Assembly: GCF_015624425.1 (NCBI RefSeq)
Contig: NZ_CP049919.1
Location: 682,001 to 746,000, forward strand
Direction of reading: 5' to 3'
Origin: Roseateles sp. DAIF2
GTDB taxonomy: Bacteria; Pseudomonadota; Gammaproteobacteria; Burkholderiales; Burkholderiaceae_C
Length of the DNA: 64,000 nucleotides
Below are positions 1-7,501 of this stretch, one piece after another. How positions within the stretch are numbered: position 1 is the stretch's first letter; the number at the start of each line of letters is the position of its first letter. Below the pieces are notes generated by a model. It was given only the letters and a program-made list of their open reading frames with translations. It was not told where the DNA came from and made no database searches. Both the position numbers and the translations under genes were made by a program.

Positions 1-378
1 ACCTTCACGCCGCTGCAGGTCGCGGCGATCGCCGCGCTGGAGGGCGACCAGCAATGCGTGAAGGACATCGCGGCCAGCTACCAGCGCCGCCGCGACGTGC
101 TCTACAAGGGCCTGACCGAGGCCGGCTGGGCGGTCGACTGCCCCAAGGCCAGCATGTACATCTGGGCCCGCATCCCCGAGCCCTACCGCGAGCTGGGCTC
201 GCTGGAGTTCGCGCGCCAGCTGCTGGCCAAGGCCAAGGTCAGCGTCTCGCCCGGCATCGGCTTCGGCGACCATGGCGACGGCCATGTGCGCTTCGCGCTG
301 ATCGAGAACGAGTCGCGCATCCGCCAGGCGGTGCGCGGCATCAAGGCGATGTTCAAGGCCGACGGCCTGATGGGCTGA
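1..378 (+). CDS. alaC: AlaC-type PLP aminotransferase, C-terminal part
   Basis: The frame is open from base 1, so the N-terminal two thirds, including the PLP lysine, lie outside the window. The visible 125 residues begin [10 protein letters not shown] and carry the fold-type I small domain, with [32 protein letters not shown] and a final helical segment. This pattern matches the alanine / LL-diaminopimelate-like aminotransferases (AlaC group), which exchange an amino group between alanine or glutamate and 2-oxo acids in the cytoplasm. The arginine in HVRFALIEN is the expected substrate-carboxylate ligand. The gene ends in TGA 124 bases before the next gene, with no obvious operon link. The alternative is another class I/II aminotransferase such as a DapL/AspC relative. 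Confidence 0.8.
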   Translation, partial: TFTPLQVAAIAALEGDQQCVKDIAASYQRRRDVLYKGLTEAGWAVDCPKASMYIWARIPEPYRELGSLEFARQLLAKAKVSVSPGIGFGDHGDGHVRFALIENESRIRQAVRGIKAMFKADGLMG

Positions 379-501
379 ACGGGTGGAGGGGCGCTGTGCG
401 CCCGCCGGCGGCAGAAGCTTATGGGGATTGGGTATTTGCCCGGTCCCGCGGAAGCGGGCAGCATTCAGGGTTTTCCACGAGAAGACCGAGACCCCTGCCC
501 C

Positions 502-2094
502 ATGCGACGCCGCAGCCCCTTCCGAACCTCCCTTGCCCTCGCCGCCCTGCTGGCCCTGGGCGCCGCCGCCACGACGACGGCGGTCCAGGCCAAGCCGCTG
601 CGCTGGGCCAGCCAGGGCGATGTGCAGAGCTTCGACCCGCATGCCTATAACAGCGCGTTGAACAACCAGTTCAACGCCTTCGTCTACGAGGGCCTGGTGG
701 CTTACGACCAGCAGTTCACGATCGAGCCGGCGCTGGCCTCGAAGTGGACCCAGGTGGAGCCGACGCGCTGGCGCTTCGAGCTGCGCCCGGGCGTGAAGTT
801 CCACGACGGCACGCCGCTGACGGCCGACGACGTGGTGTTCTCCTTCGAGCGCGCGCTGGCGCCCAGCTCCAACTTCAAGGTGCTGCTGCAGGGCGTCAGC
901 GGCGTGAAGAAGCTGTCGGCCGGCAGCGTCGAGATCCAGCTCTCGGCGCCGAACCCGGTGCTGCTGCGCCAGATCAGCGGCGTGCGCATCATGTCGAAGG
1001 ACTGGTCGCTGAAGCACAAGATCGAGAAGCCGCAGAACTTCGCGCAGAAGGAAGAGACCCATGCGGTGCGCAATGCCAACGGCACCGGCCCCTTTGTGCT
1101 GAAGAGCAGCCAGCCCGGCATCAAGACCGAGCTGGCGGTCAATCCGAACTGGTGGGGCAAGCTGCAGGGCAATGTCAGCCAGATCGTCTACACGCCGATC
1201 ACCTCGGACGCGACCCGCCTGGCCGCGCTGCTGTCGGGCGAGCTGGACTTCGTGCTCGATCCCGCGCCGCAGGACGTGCCCAAGCTGCGCAGCACGCCGG
1301 GCGTGAAGATCATCGAGGGCGCCGAGTTCCGCACCATCTTCCTGGGCCTGGACCAGGCCAGCGAGGAACTGTCCAGCAGCAACGTCAAGGGCCGCAACCC
1401 CTTCAAGGACCTGCGCGTGCGCCAGGCCCTGTACCAGGCGATCGACATCGAGGCGCTGAAGCGCGTGACGATGCGCGGCCTCTCGCAGCCGGCCGGCTCG
1501 CTGGTCGCGCCACAGGCCGATGGCTGGACCGCCGAGGGCGAGCGCCGCCTGCCCTTCGACGCCGCGCGCGCCAAGGCCCTGCTGGCCGAGGCCGGCTACC
1601 CGGAGGGCTTCTCGGTGCAGCTGGACTGCCCGAACGACCGCTATGTCAACGACGAGGAGATCTGCAAGGCGCTGACCTCGATGTGGGCCAAGGTCGGCGT
1701 GCAGGCCAAGCTGGCCAGCCAGGGCTCCAGCGTCTACTTCCCCAAGCTGCAGCGCAAGGAAAGCAATCTGCACCTGCTGGGTTGGGGCGTGGCCACCTTC
1801 GACGCGCTGTACTCGCTGCAGGCCCTGGTGCACAGCCCGGTGGGCCAGGACGGCAGCTGGAACTACGGCCGCTATGCCAATCCCAAGCTGGATGCGCTGA
1901 TCGATGCCGCCAAGGTCGAGGGCGATGTTGCCAAGCGCCGCGGCCAGCTGCAGCAGGCGCTGAAGATCGTGCAGGACGATGTGGCGGTGATCCCGCTGCA
2001 CCACCAGGTGATCCCCTGGGCCGCGCGCAGCAATGTGCAGGTGGTGCATCGCGCCAACAACCACATCGACGTGCGCTGGATCCGTATTGACTGA
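502..2094 (+). CDS. ABC transporter periplasmic substrate-binding protein, peptide/nickel family (SBP_bac_5)
   Basis: A 530-residue solute-binding protein. The chosen ATG gives a clean Sec signal peptide (MRRRSPFRTSLALAALLA..., cleaved near VQA-KPL). The upstream in-frame extension would put 27 polar residues before it. Family 5 marks include KPLRWASQGDVQSFDPHAYN at the mature N-terminus, the WTQVEPTRWRFELRPGVKFHDG segment and ADDVVFSFERAL. Such proteins capture oligopeptides, dipeptides, glutathione or nickel chelates in the periplasm and hand them to DppBC-type permeases. No permease or ATPase follows, so it is an orphan here. A second family member sits at 62267. Ligand unknown. Confidence 0.9.
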   Translation: MRRRSPFRTSLALAALLALGAAATTTAVQAKPLRWASQGDVQSFDPHAYNSALNNQFNAFVYEGLVAYDQQFTIEPALASKWTQVEPTRWRFELRPGVKFHDGTPLTADDVVFSFERALAPSSNFKVLLQGVSGVKKLSAGSVEIQLSAPNPVLLRQISGVRIMSKDWSLKHKIEKPQNFAQKEETHAVRNANGTGPFVLKSSQPGIKTELAVNPNWWGKLQGNVSQIVYTPITSDATRLAALLSGELDFVLDPAPQDVPKLRSTPGVKIIEGAEFRTIFLGLDQASEELSSSNVKGRNPFKDLRVRQALYQAIDIEALKRVTMRGLSQPAGSLVAPQADGWTAEGERRLPFDAARAKALLAEAGYPEGFSVQLDCPNDRYVNDEEICKALTSMWAKVGVQAKLASQGSSVYFPKLQRKESNLHLLGWGVATFDALYSLQALVHSPVGQDGSWNYGRYANPKLDALIDAAKVEGDVAKRRGQLQQALKIVQDDVAVIPLHHQVIPWAARSNVQVVHRANNHIDVRWIRID

Positions 2095-2159
2095 GCCAGC
2101 GCCTTCGGGCGAACCATGAGGGGCGGGCGGCCGCGCTTCTGCCAAGATGCGCCGCCATC

Positions 2160-2858
2160 ATGCTGCTGCCCGTCTCGACCCCTCTGCTTGCCGCGCTGAC
2201 CTTCTGCAGCGCGGCCTTTGCCATCCTCGGCAGCCTCAGCGGCCAGCAATGGCTGCTCTATCTCTTCAAGCCGCTGACCACCCTGCTGATCCTGGCCCAT
2301 GCCTGGCCGCGCGGCCGCGGGCATGCGGTGCGGCGCTGGGTGCTGCTGGGCCTGCTGTGCTCGCTGGCCGGCGATATTGCGCTGATGTGGCCCGGCGAGA
2401 ACTTCTTCATCGTCGGCCTGCTGTCCTTCCTGCTGGCGCATCTGAGCTATCTCTGGGCATTCACCCGCGTCGAGCGCTTCTTCCGTGCCTGGCCCTGGAG
2501 CTTCCTGTTCTATGCGCTGCTGGCCGGCCTGATCCTGAGCCGCCTGTGGCCCGGCGTGCCGGCGGAGCTGCGCCCGCCGGTGATCGCCTATGTGGCGTGC
2601 CTGGCCGCAATGGGCGCGCAGGCCGCGGCGCTGTGGCGGCGCCAGGGTGGCGCGGCATCTTTCGTGCTGGCGCTGGGCGGCCTGCTGTTCGTCGTGTCGG
2701 ACGCGATCTTGGCAACCAACAAGTTCGCGGGACCGTTGCCGCGGGCCTCCTTGTGGGTGCTGATCACCTACTGGGCGGCACAATGGTGCATCGCGAGCTG
2801 GCTGGCGGCGCCTCAGGCATGGCAGGCTCAGGGTCAGGCCAGCGAAGGAAAGAAATAG
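2160..2858 (+). CDS. YhhN-type lysoplasmalogenase family membrane protein
   Basis: A 232-residue protein with about eight hydrophobic segments, matching the length and layout of the YhhN/TMEM86 family. That family includes enzymes that hydrolyse the vinyl ether of lysoplasmalogens, and its bacterial members are mostly uncharacterised. Family-like motifs are the LYLFKPLTTLLI loop near residue 35, a GDIALMWP acidic motif near 70 and a VSDAILATNKF acidic motif near 190. These Asp residues are the presumed active site within the membrane. It stands alone between a binding protein and an AT-richer accessory pair. The ATG at 2160 overlaps another ATG in a different frame (2147), which I reject. Function is by family only. 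Confidence 0.75.
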   Translation: MLLPVSTPLLAALTFCSAAFAILGSLSGQQWLLYLFKPLTTLLILAHAWPRGRGHAVRRWVLLGLLCSLAGDIALMWPGENFFIVGLLSFLLAHLSYLWAFTRVERFFRAWPWSFLFYALLAGLILSRLWPGVPAELRPPVIAYVACLAAMGAQAAALWRRQGGAASFVLALGGLLFVVSDAILATNKFAGPLPRASLWVLITYWAAQWCIASWLAAPQAWQAQGQASEGKK

Positions 2859-2960
2859 CCAAGAGTCATTTGCGTTCGGCCAGACCGATCGGCACGATGC
2901 CGGGACTGCCTGTCAGCAGGCGGCTCCACGGCATGCACCGATCCAAGAAAGGTCTTGTTG

Positions 2961-3671
2961 ATGGCCTATTCCGTTCTTCCAGGGCCGCTGGGCTTGGACA
3001 TCCCCCAGCCTCCGCCCGATGCGGGCACGCTGTGGCGCGGTCGTTCGCCACTGCCCGGTCCGGTGGGGCTGATCACGGTATCCGGCGAGGATTCCGTGCC
3101 AGCGCCATCAGCTGCCGCATCGGCAGAACCGGTGCCCCAGCAGCCTGCGGCCACGCCCGAGGGCGGGAAACGCTCGCTCACCGCCGGTGAAGTGGCGATG
3201 GCCCGCAAGCTGTTCAAGGACGCGCTCGACTACACCGTCGTCAAGGTACACAACGACGAGTACCTGCCCTTCGGCTTGCAGCCGGACGACACCGCGATGG
3301 CGCCCAATGGCGAGATCTATTTCAACCCGGCGCATTTCAAGGAGGACTTTTCGCAGGAGAGCAATCGCAGCAAGCGCTGGTTCATGCATGAAATGGTGCA
3401 TGTGTGGCAGTACCAGCTCGGTTACCCGGTACGGCTGCGCGGCGCGATCCGCATCGGCCTGGATTATGGTTACGAGCTGAAGACGGGTAGGACGCTTGGT
3501 CGCTACAACATGGAAGCGCAGGGCGACCTGCTGGCCGACTACTTTGCGCTGAGGCATTTGAATGCGCCGACTGTGATGCAGCAAAAGCAGCACGCCAAGG
3601 ATCTGACCCTTTTCGAAGAGGTACTCAATGCTTTCCTCCGTGATCCAGCCGACACCACGAACCTGCCGTGA
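2961..3671 (+). CDS. vgr-related HExxH metalloprotease-like protein, candidate type VI secretion effector
   Basis: A 236-residue protein. Residues 1-70 are Pro/Ala-rich and low in complexity (PGPLGLDIPQPPPDAG, PVPQQPAATPEGG). Residues 72-205 form a compact domain beginning RSLTAGEVAMARKLFKDALDY, with MAPNGEIYF and a zinc-protease motif FMHEMVHVWQ (His143, Glu144, His147). This domain matches proteins annotated as vgr-related, often carried near type VI secretion genes. The ATG at 2961 follows AAAGG by 8 bases; the TTG codons just upstream are less likely. Its 3' end overlaps the next gene, a lipoprotein, by 44 bases. That overlap and the visibly lower GC suggest a horizontally acquired toxin/immunity pair. 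Proteolytic activity is inferred from the motif only. Confidence 0.7.
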   Translation: MAYSVLPGPLGLDIPQPPPDAGTLWRGRSPLPGPVGLITVSGEDSVPAPSAAASAEPVPQQPAATPEGGKRSLTAGEVAMARKLFKDALDYTVVKVHNDEYLPFGLQPDDTAMAPNGEIYFNPAHFKEDFSQESNRSKRWFMHEMVHVWQYQLGYPVRLRGAIRIGLDYGYELKTGRTLGRYNMEAQGDLLADYFALRHLNAPTVMQQKQHAKDLTLFEEVLNAFLRDPADTTNLP

Positions 3672-4146
3672 GGCCCTGACCGTCTTGGGCCTGTGTGCCA
3701 TGCTCGGCACGGCTTGCGCCTACTCGCGCATGGGCGAAGCCGAGGTGCGGTTGCAGGATGGGCAGCCTTGCTTCACGCTCAGCGCCAAGGAAGCGAAACG
3801 AGGCGCAACGGTCCGCTTGCAGGCATTGGTGATCTCAGACCTTTCATCCAAGCCGGTAACCGATGTGTGGTCGATGAGCCTTGATCCCATGCGTTCGGCT
3901 CCACTGTCGCCCGCCAGTTGCATGGCCTATGGCCAGATCCCGACCGGAGCCGAAGCGGCACCTGCCCCGGAACTCAAGACGGGTAGGGTGTACGAAGTCT
4001 TTCTCAATGGGCGGCGCTCGGATCCGTCGGACCCGACACAGGGCTACATCGCCAAGTTCTGCTTGGTGGCCGATGAGGCGGGTGGCCGGCGGCTGATGCC
4101 TGTGGAGTTCGGCAGCCGGGCGCGGACCGAAGGCGTCTGTCGCTGA
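3628..4146 (+). CDS. Periplasmic lipoprotein, candidate immunity protein to the upstream HExxH protein
   Basis: A 172-residue product whose start overlaps the upstream gene by 44 bases. The N-terminus is a lipoprotein-type signal: a basic/polar stretch, hydrophobic ALTVLGLCAMLG, then a Cys at residue 30 (LGTAC, an imperfect lipobox). The mature part begins GEAEVRLQDGQPCFTL, contains four further cysteines and has a beta-rich look. Small lipoproteins with the pattern 'V-x-DGxxCF' are listed in databases as putative T6SS immunity periplasmic lipoproteins. I base the call on that resemblance and on the translational overlap with a predicted effector. Expected place: inner leaflet of the outer membrane or outer leaflet of the inner membrane, neutralising a toxin that arrives in the periplasm. 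Confidence 0.6.
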   Translation: MLSSVIQPTPRTCREALTVLGLCAMLGTACAYSRMGEAEVRLQDGQPCFTLSAKEAKRGATVRLQALVISDLSSKPVTDVWSMSLDPMRSAPLSPASCMAYGQIPTGAEAAPAPELKTGRVYEVFLNGRRSDPSDPTQGYIAKFCLVADEAGGRRLMPVEFGSRARTEGVCR

Positions 4147-4190
4147 TTTGGGGCGGCCTGATGTCCGCTCCCCACGTTGGCTAAATCAGC
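4142..4190. terminator. Inverted repeat across two convergent stop codons, probable bidirectional terminator
   Basis: GCTGATTT (4142-4149) and AAATCAGC (4183-4190) are perfect inverted repeats. Between them lies a GGGGCGG / CCG-C-TCCCC pairing, so the whole 49 bases can fold into one long stem. The arms contain the stop codons of the lipoprotein gene (+) and of the questin-oxidase-like gene (-). The AAAT/ATTT base of the stem would give each transcript a short U-containing 3' end. Confidence 0.5.
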
Positions 4191-5233
4191 CCCCTCAGCG
4201 CCCGGGCCGCCGCGGCGCGCCACACCGGCGCGGGATCCACCCGGTCCAGCATGCGGCAGGCAGCGACCAGCTTGATCGCATGGTCGTTGTGCTGGGCGAC
4301 CGCCGCGCTGGCGAGTGCGGGCCAATCCTGCACGGGTTCGCCGACCGGCAGCGGATCGGCCATCGCACTGCGGGCCGCCGCGCTGCCGGACAGCAGCGCC
4401 GCGGCCACCGCCGGCACGAAGGGGGCCAGGTCTTGCGCCTCAAGCCAGGGCTTGAGCATGAGTAGCAGCGCTGCGCTGGCCGTGACCAGGTGCAGCACGG
4501 TGAAATCGCCCGTGTGGACATACAGCGCGGCCGCATGGCGGGCCAGCGCGGGCAGCTCGCCGCTGGGCAGGCGGCCGGCGAGGGCGCGCCAGTCCTCGCG
4601 CCGGCTCCAGTCGACCATGCGCTGGAAGATCAGGCGGCGCTGCGGCATGGCCTCCTGGTCGGGCAGCGCGCTCAGCGCTGCGAGCCAGTCGGGCAAGCTC
4701 AGCGGCGTCGAGGGCGTGCGTTCGCCGGATGCCAGCGGCAGATGGCGGCTGGCCCAGTAGGCCAGCGCGGCGGCCAGTTCGCCGGCGTGTCCATGGCGCA
4801 GGGCATGGCCGACGCGGATCAGGCCATGGAAGGCCGCGCCGCCGACGCCGGTCATCAGCGCCGGCAGCTCCCGGCGCAGCAGCGCGTCGCGGCCCTGGGT
4901 CTGCAGCGCCGCGCGGTAATGCGCGAACCAGGCCGGGTAGTCCTCGATGCGGCCGAGTTGCGCGGGGCGGGCCGAGCCCTGTGTTGGCTGCTGCGGCACG
5001 GGGCTCAAGCGCGCGCCGTAGCGACGCTGGAACTCGCGCAGCCGTGCGGCGTCGGCGCCCAGATCCTGCAGCGCGTCCAGCGCCATCGGCAGGTGCGAGC
5101 TGAGCTGGTCCTCGTACTCGGGGTCCAGGCCCAGGCCTGCGTCGAGCAGCTCGTGCAGCGTGGCCATGGGGGCTGCTACAGCGTCCGCGGGCTCGCTCGG
5201 TTTGCCCGCTCTTGGCGTCATCGTCGTTGTCAT
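4181..5233 (-). CDS. Questin oxidase-like protein (DUF4243 family)
   Basis: A 350-residue soluble, helix-rich protein from the ATG at 5233; a TTG 15 codons upstream (5278) is possible. It has the features I associate with the questin oxidase-like / DUF4243 family: LHELLDAGLGLDPEYEDQLSSHLPMAL near the start, GRIEDYPAWFAHYRAAL, then LLRRELPALMTGVGGAAFHGLIRVGHAL with conserved His residues. The C-terminal half has further His motifs, including HTGDFTVLHLVTASAAL and VAQHNDHAIKLV. Fungal members (GedK/questin oxidase) open an anthraquinone ring, but bacterial members have no assigned substrate. It is monocistronic, with a promoter and operator-like repeats immediately upstream and no regulator gene beside it. 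Confidence 0.7.
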   Translation of the reverse strand: MTTTMTPRAGKPSEPADAVAAPMATLHELLDAGLGLDPEYEDQLSSHLPMALDALQDLGADAARLREFQRRYGARLSPVPQQPTQGSARPAQLGRIEDYPAWFAHYRAALQTQGRDALLRRELPALMTGVGGAAFHGLIRVGHALRHGHAGELAAALAYWASRHLPLASGERTPSTPLSLPDWLAALSALPDQEAMPQRRLIFQRMVDWSRREDWRALAGRLPSGELPALARHAAALYVHTGDFTVLHLVTASAALLLMLKPWLEAQDLAPFVPAVAAALLSGSAAARSAMADPLPVGEPVQDWPALASAAVAQHNDHAIKLVAACRMLDRVDPAPVWRAAAARALRGLI

Positions 5234-5242
5234 GGCTTCGTC

Positions 5243-5295
5243 GTGAGAGATCAGATGGGTCTCACGATAGAAGCTCAAGCTAACTTGATGTCAAG
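5243..5295 (-). promoter_or_regulatory. Promoter with two operator-like inverted repeats upstream of the questin oxidase-like gene
   Basis: On the minus strand TTGACA (5294-5289) is a perfect -35 hexamer. At 17 bases it is followed by TCTATC (5271-5266), or at 19 bases by TATCGT. The -35 lies inside the palindrome CTTGA-TG-TCAAG (5284-5295). A second palindrome, GTGAGA-N11-TCTCAC (5243-5265), covers the expected start of transcription and the stretch before the ATG at 5233. The arrangement fits a dimeric repressor; none is encoded next door. Confidence 0.5.
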
Positions 5296-5312
5296 CGCGA
5301 GGGCTCCATCGA

Positions 5313-5792
5313 TCAGCCTGGCCGGTAGACGAGCGCAAAGCGTTCGCAGACGACCGGCATGCGCTCCGAGAACTCGCGCCCGGCCCTGGCGCATTCGCGG
5401 CCGAAGTAGGCCCGGTGGCCCTGCCGCCAGAATTCCAGCGAGCCGTCGCCTTCGCCCTCCAGGGCCGCGAACTCGGCCGACACCTCATCGAAGGGCACGA
5501 CGTCGACCGCCTGCGTCTCGATGATGCACAGCGCCCGCTCGCCGGACCAGTCGGTGACGATGCTGAGGTCGCCGACCCGCGGTGGACGCCGGCCCTCCAC
5601 CTCGAAGGACCAGGCCGAACTCGCCGTCGCGCGCTTAGCTCCTTGCAGCACCAGCGCGGCGAGCTCGTTGGCCAGCGCTTCGCTGTCGCCGAAGGCGAAG
5701 GCCTCGTAGAAGTGCTCGGCATCGACGCTGCCGCTGGCAGTGGAGGCGGCGAAGGCGTGCCAGACGGTGGACAGGTGTGGAGGGATGGGCAT
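5313..5792 (-). CDS. ASCH domain protein
   Basis: A 159-residue protein with an ASCH (PUA-like beta-barrel) layout: an N-terminal helix with FAFGDSEALANELAALVLQGAKRAT, in which the G-x-K-x-T-like loop is typical of ASCH. This is followed by RRPPRVGDLSIVTDWSGERALCIIET and the acidic FDEVSAEFAALEGEGDGSLEFWRQGHRAYF segment. ASCH proteins are thought to bind RNA or modified nucleosides; some bacterial members are ribonucleases or N4-acetylcytidine amidohydrolases. It is encoded upstream of the questin oxidase-like gene on the same strand, but a separate promoter lies between them. The precise reaction is unknown. Confidence 0.75.
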   Translation of the reverse strand: MPIPPHLSTVWHAFAASTASGSVDAEHFYEAFAFGDSEALANELAALVLQGAKRATASSAWSFEVEGRRPPRVGDLSIVTDWSGERALCIIETQAVDVVPFDEVSAEFAALEGEGDGSLEFWRQGHRAYFGRECARAGREFSERMPVVCERFALVYRPG

Positions 5793-5916
5793 GGTGAGCT
5801 TGGCAACCCAAGTTGGAAATGGACGTGGGTGGGGGGGAAAGAACGCGGAGTCGACAGTCAGTGATCCGAGCTGCGCCCTCGAAGCCAGGCAATCACGTTG
5901 AAAGCGGCCACCGCGA

Positions 5917-6084
5917 TCACAGTGGCCAGAGGGTGTAAGCGCTGATCGACATCACGATCACCCCGGTGCCGAAGTCGTCCTCGCAGCCCTTGCAGGTTGG
6001 CGGCAGCAGTAGCTCAAGAAGGAATGCAGTTGCGCCGAACCACGAAACCAGACCGATTGCCGTCGGTATCAGCAGCCTCTTCAT
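5917..6084 (-). CDS. Small hypothetical membrane protein
   Basis: A 55-residue frame starting MKRLLIPTAIGLVSWFGATAF. It has two hydrophobic stretches (about 4-24 and 39-53) separated by a short loop with two cysteines, PPTCKGCEDDFG, which could form a disulfide or bind metal at the membrane surface. An in-frame ATG 10 codons upstream is less likely because it adds only charged residues. I do not recognise the family. It stands alone between the ASCH gene and the LytTR regulator gene on the same strand. Confidence 0.45.
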   Translation of the reverse strand: MKRLLIPTAIGLVSWFGATAFLLELLLPPTCKGCEDDFGTGVIVMSISAYTLWPL

Positions 6085-6192
6085 CTCATGCCTTTGTCGC
6101 TTGTCAGGCGCCAAGCATGCATTGCATGGGTGAGGTCAATGTGAAGTGGATACGAAACAGGAGCCCGCTCCGGCTGCGTGGCAGCCCGCCCC

Positions 6193-7062
6193 TCACATCC
6201 CCTTGAACAAATGCGTATAGCTCCGGCTCACCTCGAGCTTCTCGTTGTTCCCCTTCACGCCCACCAGCTGGCGGCCGCGGAAGTCGCGCGTCACGCCGGC
6301 GATGGCCTTGACGTTGACCAGGGTCGAGCGGTGGATCTGCCAGAACAGGGCCGGGTCGAGTTCGTCGACCAGCTCCTTGATCGGCTTGCGGATCAGGGCC
6401 TCCAGGGTGGCGGTCTGCACGCGGGTGTACTTCTCGTCGCTGATGAAGAACAGCACGTCTTCGACCGGGATCATCTGGATCGCCTGGCCGACGGTGGCCT
6501 GGATCCATTGCAGGTAGGCCGGCTTGCCGCCCGGGTTCAGCTGGGCCGAGAGCTTGTGCAGCAGCTGCTGCAGCGGCGCGGCGTTGCTGTTGCCGCCGCC
6601 GCCCGACTCGGGGGCGGCGTCGGCGTTGTCCTGGCGCTGCGCCAGGCGCTTCTTGATGCGCTGCACCGTGACCTGCAGGCGCTCGCGTTCGGCGGGTTTC
6701 AGCACATAGTCGGCCACGCCCTGCTCGAAGGCCTCGACCGCGTACTGGTCGTAGGCGGTGATGAAGACGATCTCGGGCACCAGCCACTCGTCGTCGTCGC
6801 CCTGGTCGGGCAACTGGGCGATCTGGCGCGCGGCGTCGACGCCGGTCAGACCCGGCATGCGGATGTCCAGGAACACCAGGTCCGGCTTGTGCTCGCGCAC
6901 CAGATCGACCGCTTCCAGGCCGTTCTTGCCTTCGGCCACGATGTCCAGCTCGGGCCAGACCTCGGTCAGGCGGCTGCGCAGCTGTTCGCGCATCAGGCGT
7001 TCGTCGTCGGCCAGCACGGCCCGGATGCGAGATGGGGTACTTGTTGTCGTCGTCTCATTCAT
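6193..7062 (-). CDS. LytTR-family response regulator
   Basis: A 289-residue two-component response regulator. The receiver domain (about 8-135) has the acidic pair in VLADDERLM, the phospho-acceptor aspartate in LVFLDIRMPGLTG, the Thr in IVFITAYDQ and the Lys in YVLKPAE. An unusual spacer of about 45 residues with GGGG follows. The LytTR DNA-binding domain (about 180-285) contains EDVLFFISDEKYTRV, ALFWQIHRSTLVNVKAI and EVSRSYTHLFKGM. It is the third gene of an operon with the sensor kinase (7498-8943) and a membrane protein between them. I chose ATG 7062 because the open frame upstream of it is Cys-rich nonsense overlapping the middle gene. The target DNA repeats are unknown. Confidence 0.92.
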   Translation of the reverse strand: MNETTTTSTPSRIRAVLADDERLMREQLRSRLTEVWPELDIVAEGKNGLEAVDLVREHKPDLVFLDIRMPGLTGVDAARQIAQLPDQGDDDEWLVPEIVFITAYDQYAVEAFEQGVADYVLKPAERERLQVTVQRIKKRLAQRQDNADAAPESGGGGNSNAAPLQQLLHKLSAQLNPGGKPAYLQWIQATVGQAIQMIPVEDVLFFISDEKYTRVQTATLEALIRKPIKELVDELDPALFWQIHRSTLVNVKAIAGVTRDFRGRQLVGVKGNNEKLEVSRSYTHLFKGM

Positions 7063-7084
7063 GGGCGCAATGCTAGCCGCGCCC

Positions 7085-7501
7085 TCAGGGCTGCGCGGCC
7101 GCGGCGCCCTGGGGTTTCTCCGGGGTCTTGCGGCGACGCAGCAAGACCCACAGCAGCAGCCCGGCCAGCAGCAGCGGCGACAGCAGCAGGCCACCGACGC
7201 CGACCATGGCCAGCAGCGCGACGCCCAGCAGGCTGGCGACGATCAGCAGCGGCAGCCCCAGGCCCAGCACCAGGGCCAGCGGCAGCACGACCAGCAGCAC
7301 CAGGGCGGTGACCAGGCCGCCGAACAGCAGGCCGCTCCAGTGCATCGCGTGCAGTTCGTGCAGGCCCAGGTCCTCGCCGTTGACGCTGACGCTGATGCCG
7401 GGCTGCGCAACCAGCTCATGCCAGATCGCGAAGCCGCCGGCCACCGCCAGCACGGTCAGCAGCAGACTGAGCAGCAGGATGGCTTTCAGGAATCGTTTCA
7501 T
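7085..7501 (-). CDS. Hypothetical multi-pass membrane protein within a LytS/LytTR operon
   Basis: A 138-residue protein, MKRFLKAILLLSLLLTVLA..., with one N-terminal membrane segment, a periplasmic stretch of about 30 residues (QPGISVSVNGEDLGLHELHAMHW) and three further very hydrophobic segments before a basic C-terminal tail (LRRRKTPEKPQ). Its ATG overlaps the stop of the upstream kinase by four bases (ATGA), and the regulator gene starts 22 bases after its stop. It is thus translated together with the kinase and the regulator. I do not recognise the family. A role as accessory sensor or output for the two-component pair is a reasonable inference. Confidence 0.75.
   Translation of the reverse strand: MKRFLKAILLLSLLLTVLAVAGGFAIWHELVAQPGISVSVNGEDLGLHELHAMHWSGLLFGGLVTALVLLVVLPLALVLGLGLPLLIVASLLGVALLAMVGVGGLLLSPLLLAGLLLWVLLRRRKTPEKPQGAAAAQP

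Noticed and set aside
6193..7194. A longer start for the LytTR regulator giving a Cys-rich N-terminus
   Set aside because: The extra 44 residues overlap the preceding membrane-protein gene and show no receiver-domain similarity. The ATG at 7062 begins just before the receiver.
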